Source: Cyanobacterium aponinum PCC 10605
Lineage (GTDB): Bacteria > Cyanobacteriota > Cyanobacteriia > Cyanobacteriales > Cyanobacteriaceae
Assembly: GCF_000317675.1 (NCBI RefSeq)
Contig: NC_019776.1
Location: 4,050,100-4,114,099 of the forward strand
Direction: 5' to 3'
DNA length: 64,000 nt
Positions 9,844-20,118 of this stretch are shown piece after piece. Numbering within the stretch: position 1 is the first letter of the stretch; each line of letters opens with the position of its first letter. The notes below the pieces were generated by a model. That model saw only the letters and a list, made by a program, of their open reading frames with translations. It made no database searches and was not told where the DNA came from. Made by a program: the position numbers and the translations under genes.

Positions 9844-11346
9844 TCATTTCCCCTCATCCTCCACAACTTCTTCTTTATGGCGAATTTTGTCATAGAGGTC
9901 AATATATTCTTGTCCAGAGCGTTTCCAAGAATAATCATATTTCATCCCTTGCTTTTGCAGTTTTTGGAACTCTAAGGGATAATGATGCCACAAACCGATC
10001 GCTCTTTCTAGGGCGGATTCTAAGGCCGGACGGTCATTTTGATAAAATACATAACCGTTTCTTTCTTCTTCTTCATGAAATTGATCGTAGTCCTTATCAA
10101 AAACGGTATCGACTAAACCACCCACTCCACGCACCACAGGCACAGTACCATATCTTAGCCCAATCATTTGAGTTAAGCCACAAGGCTCAAAACTACTGGG
10201 GACAACAATCATATCAGCACCAGCATAGATTAAGTGGGCTAAATCTTCATCAAAACCTAACTCTAGGTGACAGTCAGGGCTATCATTTAGATTATGTTTT
10301 TCTCGCCAAAAATGTTCGTTGATTTCTCTCCCCGTGGGTGAACCAAGGAGAACAAACTGAGCATTATTGCGCAGGCAGTAGTAAATGGAATGATGTACTA
10401 ATTCTACCCCTTTTTGTTGGTCTAATCTTCCGATAAAGGCAACTATGGGCTTTTTCTCATCTCTGAGTAAGAGGCGATCGCGCAGAGCCTTTTTATTTTT
10501 TAATTTGCCACTGAGGTCATCAATACTAAAATGATGAGGAACATGAGTGTCTTCTTCTGGATTCCATGTTTTATAGTCAATGCCGTTTAGGATGCCATTA
10601 AATTTACTCTGATGAACATCTAATGTATGACCCAAACCATAACTTACGTCAGTATATCTAGCTTCCCAAGCATGGTGAGGAGAAACCGTATTGACGTGAT
10701 TAGAATAAACTATTCCCCCTTTCATCAAATTGAGTCCAAAAGGATTAAAATTATCACGGAGGCGATCGTAACTAAAGAAATGAGGTTCATTATTAAGACG
10801 AGTTGCCCATAAAATATCTTTTCCAGCAACCCCTTGATGTTTGAAATTATGAATAGTGAAGCAAACCCTTACATCGCCCATTCCCAACCAGCTATATTGT
10901 TCAAATAGCATTACAGGCACTAAACCCGTTTGCCAATCGTGACAGTGAATGATGTCTGGACGTTTACCAGTGGCTAACAAAAACTCTAAAGCCGCTTTTG
11001 AGAAGAAGGTAAAGCGCATATAATCATCATTGTTGCCATAATAACAACCTCGATTGAAAAAATTGTCATTAGAGTGAGGTTGAATAAAGAAACACTGCAA
11101 CCCATCAACCCAGCCACAATAAACAGAAGTATGTATTGTACCACCATACCAGGGTACATTCAAATGTTCATAGGCAATGTGTAAATTCCAAATCTTATCA
11201 TATTTCAAGCAGTCATACATAGGTAATATAACCTCTAATGTATGATTACGCCTTTCAATATCTCGACTCAAGCCATAAACGACATCACCAAGCCCTCCTG
11301 CTTTGATTACAGGTGCGCATTCTGAAGCAATTTGAACAATATACAT
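9844..11346 (-). CDS. glgA: Glycogen synthase, GlgA2 type
   Basis: The enzyme extends alpha-1,4-glucan chains from ADP-glucose. The 500-residue GT5/GT-B protein starts MYIVQIASECAPVIKAGGLGD, where KAGGLGD (residues 15-21) binds the nucleotide sugar. The C-terminal half has FIGRLDQQKGVEL and the SSFEPCGLTQMIGLRYGT segment. The N-terminal sequence matches the second cyanobacterial synthase class (GlgA2) better than GlgA1, from memory. The last residues (EEVVEDEGK) are acidic and poorly conserved. Confidence 0.93.
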   Translation of the reverse strand: MYIVQIASECAPVIKAGGLGDVVYGLSRDIERRNHTLEVILPMYDCLKYDKIWNLHIAYEHLNVPWYGGTIHTSVYCGWVDGLQCFFIQPHSNDNFFNRGCYYGNNDDYMRFTFFSKAALEFLLATGKRPDIIHCHDWQTGLVPVMLFEQYSWLGMGDVRVCFTIHNFKHQGVAGKDILWATRLNNEPHFFSYDRLRDNFNPFGLNLMKGGIVYSNHVNTVSPHHAWEARYTDVSYGLGHTLDVHQSKFNGILNGIDYKTWNPEEDTHVPHHFSIDDLSGKLKNKKALRDRLLLRDEKKPIVAFIGRLDQQKGVELVHHSIYYCLRNNAQFVLLGSPTGREINEHFWREKHNLNDSPDCHLELGFDEDLAHLIYAGADMIVVPSSFEPCGLTQMIGLRYGTVPVVRGVGGLVDTVFDKDYDQFHEEEERNGYVFYQNDRPALESALERAIGLWHHYPLEFQKLQKQGMKYDYSWKRSGQEYIDLYDKIRHKEEVVEDEGK

Positions 11347-11511
11347 AGAAAGCTGTTACCCTTCTTCGTTGTCTTTAGATTGATTCTTGTTATATCAGAA
11401 CTTCGTAACTTTGTAAATTAAAAGATTAGTCATGACAAGGAATTAACGCTAACAGATTAAGGATGAATCGTTATTTAGATAAAAATATATTTAACTTAAT
11501 GTCGAAAGAAG

Positions 11512-11560
11512 TCCCACGCCTAGTTTTCTAAGCAAAAAGACAACTAAACAGGCGATGGGA
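11512..11560. other. Long imperfect hairpin in the glgA-11661 intergenic region
   Basis: TCCCACGCCTAGTT (11512-11525) can pair with AACTAAACAGGCGATGGGA (11542-11560) through three stem blocks with small bulges. It lies in a 314-bp gap between divergent genes. No T-tract follows, so it is not an obvious terminator; a structured RNA or a repeat relic is possible. A TATAAT box lies 37 bp further on. Confidence 0.45.
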
Positions 11561-11596
11561 GTAAGTCACGAGTCATCTATGAGAAAATTTCATGTT

Positions 11597-11602
11597 TATA
11601 AT
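11597..11602 (+). promoter_or_regulatory. Possible -10 box for the 11661 gene
   Basis: TATAAT lies 59 bp ahead of the ATG at 11661 in an AT-rich stretch. No clear -35 box is found, so this is a weak call. Confidence 0.3.
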
Positions 11603-11660
11603 TAAGTGAGCATATTCGCAAAAATTTTAGCTTGAGGAAAAATAGGACTTGATAAAATAA

Positions 11661-12260
11661 ATGAAATTAAAATACAGTTTTCTTCTTAAATTCATCTTTA
11701 TATTCATTAGTGGAATATGGTTTTATACTCCCCAGATATTAGCCACAGAAGATAAAGAAATAAAATCTTATAGTGTATTGGAGAAGTGTAATAATAACTG
11801 GGAAAATTTAACAAAGTCTTTAACAAAAGATGTTGCTGATTATGGTAATAGGATTATTCAAAGCTCAAGAATTTATCCTAATTTAGATAATTTTTTGCCC
11901 ACCTATATTGTGACTGCTAGTATTCCTGATACTCAATCTTTACCTTTAAATAATTTTGCTAGTGAAGATTTTTATATGTCAGAAAATCAGGAGACAAAAC
12001 AATTATTTTTTACCACTTTGGAAAGACAATATTCTAGTAATAATCGCATTATTGAAGCTCAAAATTTCCATTGGCTAATTTTCACATTTACTCCCCAAGG
12101 ATGGCAATTAGTCAAGGCGATAACGAGATTTGGCTACCCTCAACCGGAAGGAGATTTTTCTGTTTCCCCTCCCCGTGATACAACTAACGGTATAATTGGA
12201 CAGGCTGTGAATTTATGGTTAAGAGATTGTCAACATTTAAGATTAATAGATTATGAGTAG
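11661..12260 (+). CDS. Hypothetical exported protein
   Basis: This 199-residue protein begins with KLKYSFLLKFIFIFISGIWF, a clear Sec signal, with cleavage probable after the ILA motif near residue 29. The mature part has two cysteines (in LEKCNNN and LRDCQHL) that could form a disulfide, and a WLIFTFTPQGWQLVKA stretch typical of small cyanobacterial periplasmic proteins of unknown function. It overlaps the next gene by 8 bp, so they probably form a two-gene operon. I do not recognise a named family. Confidence 0.75.
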   Translation: MKLKYSFLLKFIFIFISGIWFYTPQILATEDKEIKSYSVLEKCNNNWENLTKSLTKDVADYGNRIIQSSRIYPNLDNFLPTYIVTASIPDTQSLPLNNFASEDFYMSENQETKQLFFTTLERQYSSNNRIIEAQNFHWLIFTFTPQGWQLVKAITRFGYPQPEGDFSVSPPRDTTNGIIGQAVNLWLRDCQHLRLIDYE

Positions 12261-12921
12261 TTCGATCGAGCGTCAGTATATGTCTCCTAATTGTGTTTTA
12301 TCTTTACAAGGTTTCAGTGAGGAGAGTGATAATCAAGAAGCAATATCAGTAATGTCGGTGCTAACTCTGGCGAAATGTCAAATTATAGGTAATTCAACGA
12401 CTTTACAAGGAGGATTAACTTTTTTAGAACATTTGCTTCACGCAGTTAGTAGTTATACTCATGATTTATTAAGTGGTTTAAATCATCCTGTTGAGTCTAA
12501 AGATAAAAATGATTATATCTATTTAACCAACCTTGAGGACAAAAAGCGCCATTTATTGATATGGCAGAAAGAAAAAGGTCAGACAGATGATCAACTAGAA
12601 TTAGAATTAACAACTGTACAACTTTTTGATTTGTTAGATGCTTTGGATCAACTCTATCAAGACCCTTTAACTTTACCCCAGTTAAAAGATGAAATAAAAC
12701 CCTTATCTCGTCGTCACCGTCAAGCAGAGGTTTCTTTTGTGGAACAATCTACCCCCGCAACCCTTGGCTTTGTTGGTTTTACCTTAGCTGCGATCGCACT
12801 TTTCTTCATTCCTAATCCCAATAATATAAAAGACCCTAATCAAGAACCTCAACCTGCAAGAGAAACAAATCAACAAGTAATTCCCGTGGAAACCCCCTCT
12901 AAACCGAATGAAAATGAGTAA
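12253..12921 (+). CDS. DUF4335-like cyanobacterial protein
   Basis: This 222-residue protein starts SSSIERQYMSPNCVLSLQG, which fits the (R)RYTPPTCTLE-like start of DUF4335 proteins found only in cyanobacteria. A single membrane helix (TLGFVGFTLAAIALFFI) lies near residue 175, followed by a Pro/Asn/Glu-rich tail. The N-terminal domain is therefore probably cytoplasmic or thylakoid-facing with a tail anchor. It overlaps the secreted-protein gene upstream by 8 bp. Function unknown. Confidence 0.7.
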   Translation: MSSSIERQYMSPNCVLSLQGFSEESDNQEAISVMSVLTLAKCQIIGNSTTLQGGLTFLEHLLHAVSSYTHDLLSGLNHPVESKDKNDYIYLTNLEDKKRHLLIWQKEKGQTDDQLELELTTVQLFDLLDALDQLYQDPLTLPQLKDEIKPLSRRHRQAEVSFVEQSTPATLGFVGFTLAAIALFFIPNPNNIKDPNQEPQPARETNQQVIPVETPSKPNENE

Positions 12922-12965
12922 CAAATAATTTAGAGAGATGAGAGTTAGAGGTTAAGAGGAGGAGG

Positions 12966-12991
12966 TAGGGGCGAATGGCCATTCGCCCCTA
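12966..12991. repeat. Perfect 26-bp palindrome (repeat C)
   Basis: The half-site TAGGGGCGAATGG is followed directly by its exact reverse complement. Related copies lie at 37781-37808 (one mismatch pair) and 14199-14220 (right arm decayed). Such GGGGCGAA/TTCGCCCC palindromes recur in intergenic DNA of several cyanobacteria. Confidence 0.85.
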
Positions 12992-13015
12992 AAGGCGTTC
13001 GGAGTTTTTAATTTT

Positions 13016-13119
13016 TAACCTGAGTTTTGGATAAGCTGAAAGCATCCCAACTCGTAGTCAGAAAACCTTATAGCTTCTTAGAAATAACGATAAAATTGCC
13101 TTAATCCGAACTGACGTTA
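13016..13119 (+). repeat. Dispersed repeat A, copy 1
   Basis: This is one of three ~100-bp copies (others 19900-19995 and 31413-31514), all on the plus strand. Each begins TAACCTGAGTTTTGGATAAG, contains CCTTATAGCTT and ends CCGAACTGA(C/A)GT. The first ~20 bp and the reverse complement of the last ~20 bp match at about 15 of 24 positions, like weak terminal inverted repeats. It occupies most of the 385-bp gap before tatC. Confidence 0.85.
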
Positions 13120-13306
13120 AATAGTTAAAAATTAAGAATTAAGAATTAAGAATTAAGAATGAAAAACCACGAATACTTACTACTTATTTATTACTTGTTT
13201 CCCCCTTTCCCCTCATCACCTCATCCCCTCATCCCCCCATCCCCTAACACCTGCAACCTGCAACCTGACACCTAACCTTATCGGATATTCTTAAACCGAA
13301 CTGGGG
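13120..13306. repeat. Simple repeats before tatC
   Basis: Repeated AATTAAG units (13126-13160) are followed by CCCC(A/T)TC-rich tracts and heptamers (ACCTGCA, ACCTGAC). It ends with ATTCTTAAACCGAACTG, which recurs at 31615. No gene is visible. Confidence 0.7.
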
Positions 13307-14074
13307 TTATTTCCCAATCAACTTAACCATACCAATACCACCAAAATATAACATTAAAACTGCACCACCAAGGAGAGATTGAGTTAAAGGGTCTGTAGAA
13401 GGAGTTATAACTGCTCCTAAAATCAACGAAGCCAAAATCACAATTCTCCAACCTGATAGCATTTGTTGAGAGGATACTATACCTAGCATACCCAAGAGTA
13501 GTTGTATGACTGGTATTTGAAAAGCTAAACCAGTGGAAAACATCAATAGTAAAATAAACTTAAAATACTTATCAATTGACCATAATTGTTCCACCACATC
13601 ACCACCGTAACCAATAAAAAATTTCAAAGCGGCGGGAATTAAAACATAATAAGCAAAGGCTAAACCAGCGAAAAACAGAATACTTGAACCGAATACCACT
13701 GGAGCTAAAAATCTTCTTTCTTTTCTAGTTAATCCGGGTAAAACAAATTGAACTATTTGATAGAGAATCACAGGGGCGGCGAGAATAATTCCTGTATAAC
13801 CTGCTACTTGAATAGAAACAAAGAAAAACTCTCCGGGTGCTAACTGTAGAAATTTAACTCCTTGGGCTGGAACTTCTAACCAAGCTACGATAGTTTTAAC
13901 AAAAGCAAAACAGGCGATCGCACTTAATAGTACAGCAATTAAACTAACAAAAATCCTTTGTCTTAATTCTTCAAGATGATCAAAAAAAGACATTTCCGCA
14001 GGATTAGGAACTTCATCCCAATATTCAGGAGAATTTTTATCCTGAACCGAATTTTCTAATTGCTGAGTGGTCAT
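13307..14074 (-). CDS. tatC: Sec-independent protein translocase TatC
   Basis: TatC is the receptor of the Tat pathway, which exports folded proteins across the plasma or thylakoid membrane. The 255-residue protein has [14 protein letters not shown] near residue 30 (the conserved cytoplasmic start of TatC) and six hydrophobic spans, including the [17 protein letters not shown] loop before the last helices. The length is usual. The N-terminal tail of ~28 residues is polar, as in other cyanobacteria. tatA/B are not nearby. Confidence 0.96.
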   Translation of the reverse strand: MTTQQLENSVQDKNSPEYWDEVPNPAEMSFFDHLEELRQRIFVSLIAVLLSAIACFAFVKTIVAWLEVPAQGVKFLQLAPGEFFFVSIQVAGYTGIILAAPVILYQIVQFVLPGLTRKERRFLAPVVFGSSILFFAGLAFAYYVLIPAALKFFIGYGGDVVEQLWSIDKYFKFILLLMFSTGLAFQIPVIQLLLGMLGIVSSQQMLSGWRIVILASLILGAVITPSTDPLTQSLLGGAVLMLYFGGIGMVKLIGK

Positions 14075-14346
14075 AAGTATTGGTAAAGATATTGATCAAC
14101 TAGGATAAATTAAGCAAACTTGATTTTATCATATTAGCATGATGATAGGGGTTCAGGATTGAGAGTTCAGAGGAGAGGGATATGAGGTGATGAGGTGAGG
14201 GGCGAATGGCCATTCTCCCGTACAGGTATTCAGGGTTTTTAATTCTTAATTCTTCATTCTTAATTCTCAACTATCTGCCTTTGCCCATTGCTTTCCCCCC
14301 TCTCGAGGGGGGATAAAGGGGGGTTTGCCCTTTTGTAATGGAAGAA

Positions 14347-14871
14347 TTATTGATTTTCCTGCCAGTAATAGTACAGTAAATAATAAAGTTTTACGACCTC
14401 TTCGGCTGATACACTGTTATAAGTGATGTTGGTAAGAAAAGCCTCCATAAAAGAAATAATCCAAGATAATTCGGTTTCAGGCAGAGTATCTTTGGCTTGA
14501 TAAACGGCACTCCTAGCTTCATCAAAAATATCCTTCTTATCTTCTTCGATAATAGGAGTTGAACGTCTGAGAGGGTCTCTTTCTACGGCGGCAAAGGCTT
14601 GGGATACGACAAAAGATATTTTCTGTTTTAACTCTCTTTTTTCTTTTATTCTTCTTCTTTGTCTCTCTATCCCCTCTATGGATGAAGCATAATAGCAAGG
14701 GAGTCGATTAAGGGCAAAAGTGGCAACCTCCAATAAATTGATATAGTCTGCACTTCTACTCAAAGCCTTATTATTTTGCAGTTGAAATTCAATCTCTTCT
14801 TGCACAAAGGCTTCCATCACATTTTTATAAGTTTGCGGTTCAGATACCATGATTTTTCTGATTGAGGACAA
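14347..14871 (-). CDS. ComFB-family protein
   Basis: This 174-residue protein has the ComFB-type core: VMEAFVQEEIEFQL near residue 19, then SADYINLLEVATFALNRLPCYYASS. The family was named for late competence in Bacillus; cyanobacterial members have since been reported to bind cyclic dinucleotides. The second half (ERDPLRRSTPIIEED, then ELSWIISFMEAFLT) is a cyanobacterial extension. It lies 50 bp after proS on the same strand and may be cotranscribed. The window also holds a diguanylate cyclase (36728), but a link is only inferred. Confidence 0.7.
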   Translation of the reverse strand: MSSIRKIMVSEPQTYKNVMEAFVQEEIEFQLQNNKALSRSADYINLLEVATFALNRLPCYYASSIEGIERQRRRIKEKRELKQKISFVVSQAFAAVERDPLRRSTPIIEEDKKDIFDEARSAVYQAKDTLPETELSWIISFMEAFLTNITYNSVSAEEVVKLYYLLYYYWQENQ

Positions 14872-14921
14872 ATAGTATTTGACACGGATAGAGAAGGGGA
14901 TTTTGTCTTTCCCCTTTTTTA

Positions 14922-16724
14922 TTATGAGTTATTGTTGATCATTTCTGATACTATTTTGACGATTTCTTCCACGGGAATATCTTGAGAGTTTTTCGTGCTT
15001 CTTTCCACTAACTCGACTTTTCCATCTTTGAGAGATCTTCCTGTTACGATACGATAGGGAATACCAATTAAATCTGCGTCTTTGAATTTTACCCCTGCCC
15101 GTTCGTCTCTGTCATCTAAGAGAGTTTCTACCCCTGCTTGATTGAGGTTGTGATAGATTTCCTCGGCAACTTTTACCTGTTGTTCATCAGTAATATTAGG
15201 AATAACAACTATAGCATGATAAGGGGCGATCGCAACTGGCCAGATTATACCGTCTTTATCGTGGGACTGTTCAACGGCAGACTGTGCCAAACGAGATACC
15301 CCAATACCATAGCAACCCATGACAAAAGGCTTTTCTGTGCCATCTTCGGCGGTGTAGGTTGCACCCATTGCCTGAGAATATTTTGTGCCGAGTTGGAAAA
15401 TATGCCCTACTTCGATACCTCTAGCGGTTTGTAAAGTTTGTTCCTGATTATGTAAAGCGCGATCGCCTACTTTGGCTTTACGAACATCAACGGTTAACTT
15501 AGGTAAGGTAAATTGTTGTCCCCAATTAGCCCCCACAACGTGATACCCTGTTTCATTACTACCAGTGACAAAGTTTTCTAAATTCACTACCGTTTCATCT
15601 GCTAATCGTAAAAATTCCCCTGCAACCTCTTTATTTTGAGCAATATAATCGTCACTTAAATCAGGAGCAATATAGCCTAAAGGTAAGGGTTTTTCTGCCC
15701 ATTTTTGTTGAGCATTCTCATCGGGAACTGTTAAACTAAGCACGGTATTAGCATTATAATTAGAAGCTAATTTTACTAATTCATTAGTTAATTTAACTTC
15801 ATTGACATCTTGATCTCCTCTAATATGTATTAAAACTAAGACTATTTTTCCTGAATCGTAAACAGCTTGATAAAGAACATTTTTAACAATATTTGTCGCA
15901 GAACATCCCAAAAATTGACAAACTTTTTCGATGGTTTCCGTGTTAGGAGTGGCTTTTTTCTCGTAGCTAGTAAAAGGAGATGCAACTTTATCCGCAGGTA
16001 AAGAAACGGCTTTTTCCACATTTGCAGAGTATAAACCATCTTCGGTATAGAGAATTTCATCTTCTCCCGCTTCTGCTAATACCATAAACTCCTGAGAACC
16101 AGAACCGCCGATCGCACCTGAATCAGCTTCTACGGGGCGAAAACTCAAGCCACAACGAGTAAAAATATTTTTATAGGCTTGATCCATATCATTATAGGTA
16201 TTTTTCAGGCATTCTGGAGAAGTATGGAAAGAATAACCATCTTTCATGATAAATTCTCTACCACGCATCAACCCGAAACGGGGGCGAATTTCATCTCTAA
16301 ATTTCGTCTGAATTTGATACAAATGGACAGGTAATTGGCGATAAGATTTGATCATATCACGTGCGATCGCAGTTATAACTTCCTCATGGGTAGGCCCCAA
16401 AGCTAATTGACGATTTTGTCTATCTGTTAGGGAAAACATAATACCTTCCGCTTTTGTATAAGTATCCCAACGCCCTGACTCTTGCCATAAATCCGCAGGT
16501 TGCATTTGGGGTAATAAACATTCTTGCGCCCCTGTAGCGTTCATTTCCTCGCGCACAATCTGACTCACCTTTTGCAAAACTCGCCACATCAAAGGTAAAT
16601 AACTATAAACACCGCTACCAATACGACGAATATAACCCGCCCTCAATAATAACTTATGACTTTTAATTTCTGCCTCCGCAGGATCTTCGCGCAGAGTGGC
16701 AAATAACATAGAAGATAAACGCAT
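14922..16724 (-). CDS. proS: Prolyl-tRNA synthetase
   Basis: The class II enzyme charges tRNA-Pro. At 600 residues it is the long bacterial form with an internal editing domain (about residues 225-405) between motif 2 ([19 protein letters not shown]) and motif 3 (CYGIGVSRL). Motif 1 lies in the N-terminal 100 residues, and the C-terminal anticodon-binding domain contains [18 protein letters not shown]. The start [13 protein letters not shown] is the usual one. Confidence 0.97.
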   Translation of the reverse strand: MRLSSMLFATLREDPAEAEIKSHKLLLRAGYIRRIGSGVYSYLPLMWRVLQKVSQIVREEMNATGAQECLLPQMQPADLWQESGRWDTYTKAEGIMFSLTDRQNRQLALGPTHEEVITAIARDMIKSYRQLPVHLYQIQTKFRDEIRPRFGLMRGREFIMKDGYSFHTSPECLKNTYNDMDQAYKNIFTRCGLSFRPVEADSGAIGGSGSQEFMVLAEAGEDEILYTEDGLYSANVEKAVSLPADKVASPFTSYEKKATPNTETIEKVCQFLGCSATNIVKNVLYQAVYDSGKIVLVLIHIRGDQDVNEVKLTNELVKLASNYNANTVLSLTVPDENAQQKWAEKPLPLGYIAPDLSDDYIAQNKEVAGEFLRLADETVVNLENFVTGSNETGYHVVGANWGQQFTLPKLTVDVRKAKVGDRALHNQEQTLQTARGIEVGHIFQLGTKYSQAMGATYTAEDGTEKPFVMGCYGIGVSRLAQSAVEQSHDKDGIIWPVAIAPYHAIVVIPNITDEQQVKVAEEIYHNLNQAGVETLLDDRDERAGVKFKDADLIGIPYRIVTGRSLKDGKVELVERSTKNSQDIPVEEIVKIVSEMINNNS

Positions 16725-16962
16725 AACTATAATAATTTAGCTTATAAACAAGCTCTTATTATACCCAAGTTCGATACTAGAATATTCGATTTGGCTAGGT
16801 TTCAGCTATCTGGCAGTTTAAGGGCAGATTTTAAGTTTAATTTTCTGAATATTGATACCCGATTTAGACACTAAATATCAGGGTTTAGCTAATTAATTAG
16901 ACTTCTTCAATGATAATGTTTTAAGGGCTAAAGTCTTTACTACGACGCAAAAAAAAATAATG

Positions 16963-16995
16963 ACTCTATCACTTCTCGTCGTGTAAATTATTAAT
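16963..16995 (+). repeat. Head fragment of dispersed repeat B
   Basis: ACTCTATCACTTCTCGTCGTG matches the first part of the repeats at 31275 and 57956. Just before it, AAGGGCTAAAGTCTTTACTACGA is a decayed version of the palindrome at 27153. The remainder of the 539-bp gap from proS to the tRNA is AT-rich with no gene found. Confidence 0.7.
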
Positions 16996-17263
16996 TAGGG
17001 TAGGCAAGAGGCAATAGGCAGTAGGGGATTATTAAATAATAACTTATAAACTTTCAGTTTTTATTTTACTATAAACACTATTCAATAAAGGTCATGGAAG
17101 TCCTGTTTCTATTAATTTATCAGAACCACAGCCTAAAGAGCCAAAATAATTTATGGAGATATTTACTGAAAAAACTCTTGAAAAATAATAAAATTGAGAC
17201 TTATTTAATTAATCTAACAATTTGTTAATGTACAGGATAAATAGTATTATAACTTTTTAAATA

Positions 17264-17335
17264 TGGGCGATACTGGATTTGAACCAGTGGCATCCTGCTT
17301 GTAAGGCAGGCGCTCTACCGCTGAGCTAATCGCCC
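17264..17335 (-). tRNA. trnV: tRNA-Val (anticodon UAC)
   Basis: The reverse complement folds into a full 72-nt cloverleaf. The acceptor stem GGGCGAT pairs with ATCGCCC, the discriminator is A, and CCA is not encoded. The D-arm has AGCTCAGCGGTAGAGC, the anticodon stem CCTGC/GCAGG encloses loop CTTACAA with anticodon TAC (17301-17303), and the T-arm contains GGTTCAAATCC. It reads GUA and probably other Val codons. Confidence 0.97.
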
Positions 17336-17380
17336 TCAACTCACATTTATATATTATAGCTAGTCTTTAAAAAAAATGCA

Positions 17381-17947
17381 ATGCCTTCGGGAAAAATTCA
17401 CGATCAAATTACTTGGTTTTGTTTACCTCTTGTTATCATTCTCTTTTTTATTGTAACTAAATCCTTATTATTAACTGCTTTGGGGGGTTTTGGATTTATT
17501 TTTAGTGGTTTGATGTTTGGCCCTGATTTGGATATTTATTCGATACAATTTCAACGTTGGCGTTTTTTTCGCTTTATTTGGCTACCTTATCAAAAAACTT
17601 TAAAGCATCGTTCTATTTTTTCTCATGGTTTCTTATTGGGTACTCTTATTCGAGTAATTTATTTGAGCTTGATATTATTCATACTAGCAATTTTAGGAGT
17701 TGCGATCGCACAGTTAATATTTGGTTTTGGATGGCATTGGCAAAAATTCATATTTAACAGCTATGGAGTGTTGAAAAATAACTATTGGCAAGAAGTATTA
17801 TCATTATTTATAGGTTTAGAGTTAGGAGCGATGAGTCATTACTTAGCCGATGACATTGGTAGTAGATGGAAATCTCATCAAAAGAAAAAGCCAGTTTCTC
17901 GGAAAAAAAACAAAAAAGTCGTCAAGAAGACTTCTCGTAACAAATAG
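17381..17947 (+). CDS. DUF2227-like metal-binding membrane protein
   Basis: This 188-residue protein has three to four hydrophobic helices and conserved polar residues between them: GKIHDQ at the start, FGPDLDIYS near residue 47, LKHRSIFSHG near residue 76 and MSHYLADDIGS near residue 157. This His/Asp pattern is that of the putative metal-binding DUF2227/YdjM-like group. The tail is very Lys/Arg-rich. It starts 45 bp from the divergent tRNA-Val. Function unknown. Confidence 0.78.
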   Translation: MPSGKIHDQITWFCLPLVIILFFIVTKSLLLTALGGFGFIFSGLMFGPDLDIYSIQFQRWRFFRFIWLPYQKTLKHRSIFSHGFLLGTLIRVIYLSLILFILAILGVAIAQLIFGFGWHWQKFIFNSYGVLKNNYWQEVLSLFIGLELGAMSHYLADDIGSRWKSHQKKKPVSRKKNKKVVKKTSRNK

Positions 17948-18032
17948 TAGGGAATGGGGAGTAGGGAGAATTAAGAAATCTTTTAAAACCTGACACCTCT
18001 CAATTGTACATTATTAATCATTAATTGTTTTT

Positions 18033-19868
18033 ATGTCTTGTCATTCTGCTACCACGAAAGTTTTACCAAATTCTCAAAAGCGTATTGCCGTAATTGGACA
18101 ACCGAATACTGGAAAATCAACCTTTTTTAATCGTTTAACTGGGAGTAATGCTTCTGTAGGCAATTGGTCTGGTATAACTGTGGATTTACTACAGGCAGAA
18201 ATTAATCTGAATAATGAAGTGGTGGAAGTGGTAGATTTACCCGGTATTTATGATTTTAATGGCTTTTCTGATGATGAAAAGGTGGTGCAGAGGTTTTTGG
18301 AAACTTTTCCCCTCGATTTAGCTATTATTATTATCAACGCTACTCAAATTGATCGCACCTTAAGATTAATATTAGAGATGAAAAGGTTAGGATTACCTTG
18401 CGTCGTAATGTTAAATATGGCAGATGAAGCCAAACGCTATGGAGTAGAAATAAATCACTATCAACTGCAAGAGATTTTAGGGATACCTTGTTTTTCAATT
18501 AGTGCCAAATATGGTAAAGGTTTTACCCAAGCTGTTAGGGGCATAGAAAAGGCACTATCCACCCAAGAGGATTCTTTCATTCTTAAAGATATTCATGATT
18601 TTCTCTCCACGAATCCTGTAACAGAGACAGAAATTAACTCAATTTTGGAGAAAACCGTCAAAGTACCCCCTGAAGAAATTAAAACGATTACGGATAAACT
18701 CGATCGCATTTTACTTCATCCTATTTTCGGAATACCACTTTTTTTTATTTCCATGTTAGGAATATTCTTTCTAATTTGGTATCTCGGTTTACCCTCTCAA
18801 GACATTATGGGAAATATCACCGATTGGATTAGTGGGCAAATTATCGAGCCAACTATTCAACCACTGCCCGAAATAGTGCAAAATTTTCTCCTCAATGGAG
18901 TTTGGTTAGGTGTAGCAACTGTAGCTTCTTTTGTACCTTTAATCGTTCTCTTTTTCTTTGTAATGGCGGCGGTAGAAGATAGTGGTTATCTAGCTCGATC
19001 AGCTTACCTCATGGATGCTTTAATGGAAAAATTAGGGCTAGATGGTAGGGCTTTTGTCATGCAAATGATGGGATTTGGCTGTAATGTTCCTGCTTTAATG
19101 GGTACAAGAGTAATTCGATCGCAACCTATGCGTTGGTTATCAATGTTAATTATACCTTTTGCCCTTTGTTCTGCAAGACTAGCAGTATTTGTTTTTATTA
19201 TTGCCGCTATTTTCCCTTCCAATTTAGGACCGATTATTCTTTTTTCTCTCTATTTACTAAGTTTTATTGCTAGTTTTTTTGTTGCTTTTGTATTTAGTAA
19301 AACTAAAGAATTTCAAAGTCAAGAACCTTTTATTATTGAACTTCCTCCCTATAGATTACCCACTTTAAGACAAGTGCTATTAAGGGGATGGGGGGAAGTA
19401 AAAGAATTTTTGCGAAGGGCAACTAACTTTATTATCATCGGGTGTGTAGCAGTATGGTTTTTAACTTATTTTCCTGAAAACAGCATAGGATTAGAGACAT
19501 GGGGAGGACAACTAGGAATTTTATTACAACCTATTATGCAACCGATTGGCATTGATCCCTATTTAACTTTATCTTTAATTTTTGGCTTTATTGCTAAAGA
19601 AATTGTTGTGGGTTCATTTGCCACGATTTATGGTTTAAGTTCATCGGCATTAACTCAACATATTGCCCTAACTATAACTCCTGCGGCGGCAGTTTCTTTT
19701 TGTGTCTTTTGCTTATTATATACTCCTTGTTTATCCACCGTTGCCACCATTAAAGCAGAGTCCAAATCGACAATTTTTACTTTATTTTCTTTGCTTTTTT
19801 CTCTAGTTTATGCTTGGATATGTGCTTTTATTTTCTATCATCTGGCACTAACATTATTTCCTATTTAA
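18033..19868 (+). CDS. feoB: Ferrous iron transporter FeoB
   Basis: FeoB carries Fe2+ across the plasma membrane. The N-terminal G domain has GQPNTGKST (near residue 22), DLPGIYDF, NMAD and SAK motifs. The membrane part has two GATE regions: FVMQMMGFGCNVPALMGTR and the second with PAAAVSFCVFCLLYTPCLSTVA. At 611 residues it is shorter than enterobacterial FeoB (~770), mainly in the C-terminal cytoplasmic portion, as in other cyanobacteria. No feoA is next to it. The 85-bp upstream gap has a poor heptamer tract. Confidence 0.95.
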   Translation: MSCHSATTKVLPNSQKRIAVIGQPNTGKSTFFNRLTGSNASVGNWSGITVDLLQAEINLNNEVVEVVDLPGIYDFNGFSDDEKVVQRFLETFPLDLAIIIINATQIDRTLRLILEMKRLGLPCVVMLNMADEAKRYGVEINHYQLQEILGIPCFSISAKYGKGFTQAVRGIEKALSTQEDSFILKDIHDFLSTNPVTETEINSILEKTVKVPPEEIKTITDKLDRILLHPIFGIPLFFISMLGIFFLIWYLGLPSQDIMGNITDWISGQIIEPTIQPLPEIVQNFLLNGVWLGVATVASFVPLIVLFFFVMAAVEDSGYLARSAYLMDALMEKLGLDGRAFVMQMMGFGCNVPALMGTRVIRSQPMRWLSMLIIPFALCSARLAVFVFIIAAIFPSNLGPIILFSLYLLSFIASFFVAFVFSKTKEFQSQEPFIIELPPYRLPTLRQVLLRGWGEVKEFLRRATNFIIIGCVAVWFLTYFPENSIGLETWGGQLGILLQPIMQPIGIDPYLTLSLIFGFIAKEIVVGSFATIYGLSSSALTQHIALTITPAAAVSFCVFCLLYTPCLSTVATIKAESKSTIFTLFSLLFSLVYAWICAFIFYHLALTLFPI

Positions 19869-19899
19869 CAATAAATTTAATGTAAATGGTAGAACTATT

Positions 19900-19995
19900 T
19901 AACCTGAGTTTTGGATAAGCTGAAAGCATTATTTTCTCCTAGTCGGAAAACCTTATAGCTTCTTAGAAGTAACAATAAAATTGCCTTAACCCGAA
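19900..19995 (+). repeat. Dispersed repeat A, copy 2
   Basis: Same start (TAACCTGAGTTTTGG) and central CCTTATAGCTTCTTAGAA as copies 1 and 3; the 3' end is slightly diverged (GAAGTCAG). It lies 32 bp after the feoB stop. Confidence 0.85.
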
Positions 19996-20118
19996 CTGAA
20001 GTCAGTTTAGGTTTATTAAACCAAATATAACTCCTTTCGCACCTAAGATAATTAAAATAATAACTCAACTATCTTGAGATAAAATTATTAGTTATTAGTT
20101 AAAGCAAAAGATAAAGTC

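Noticed and set aside
9735..9938. Open frame overlapping the glgA 3' end
   Set aside because: It lies on simple-repeat DNA and the glgA end in another frame; no domain.
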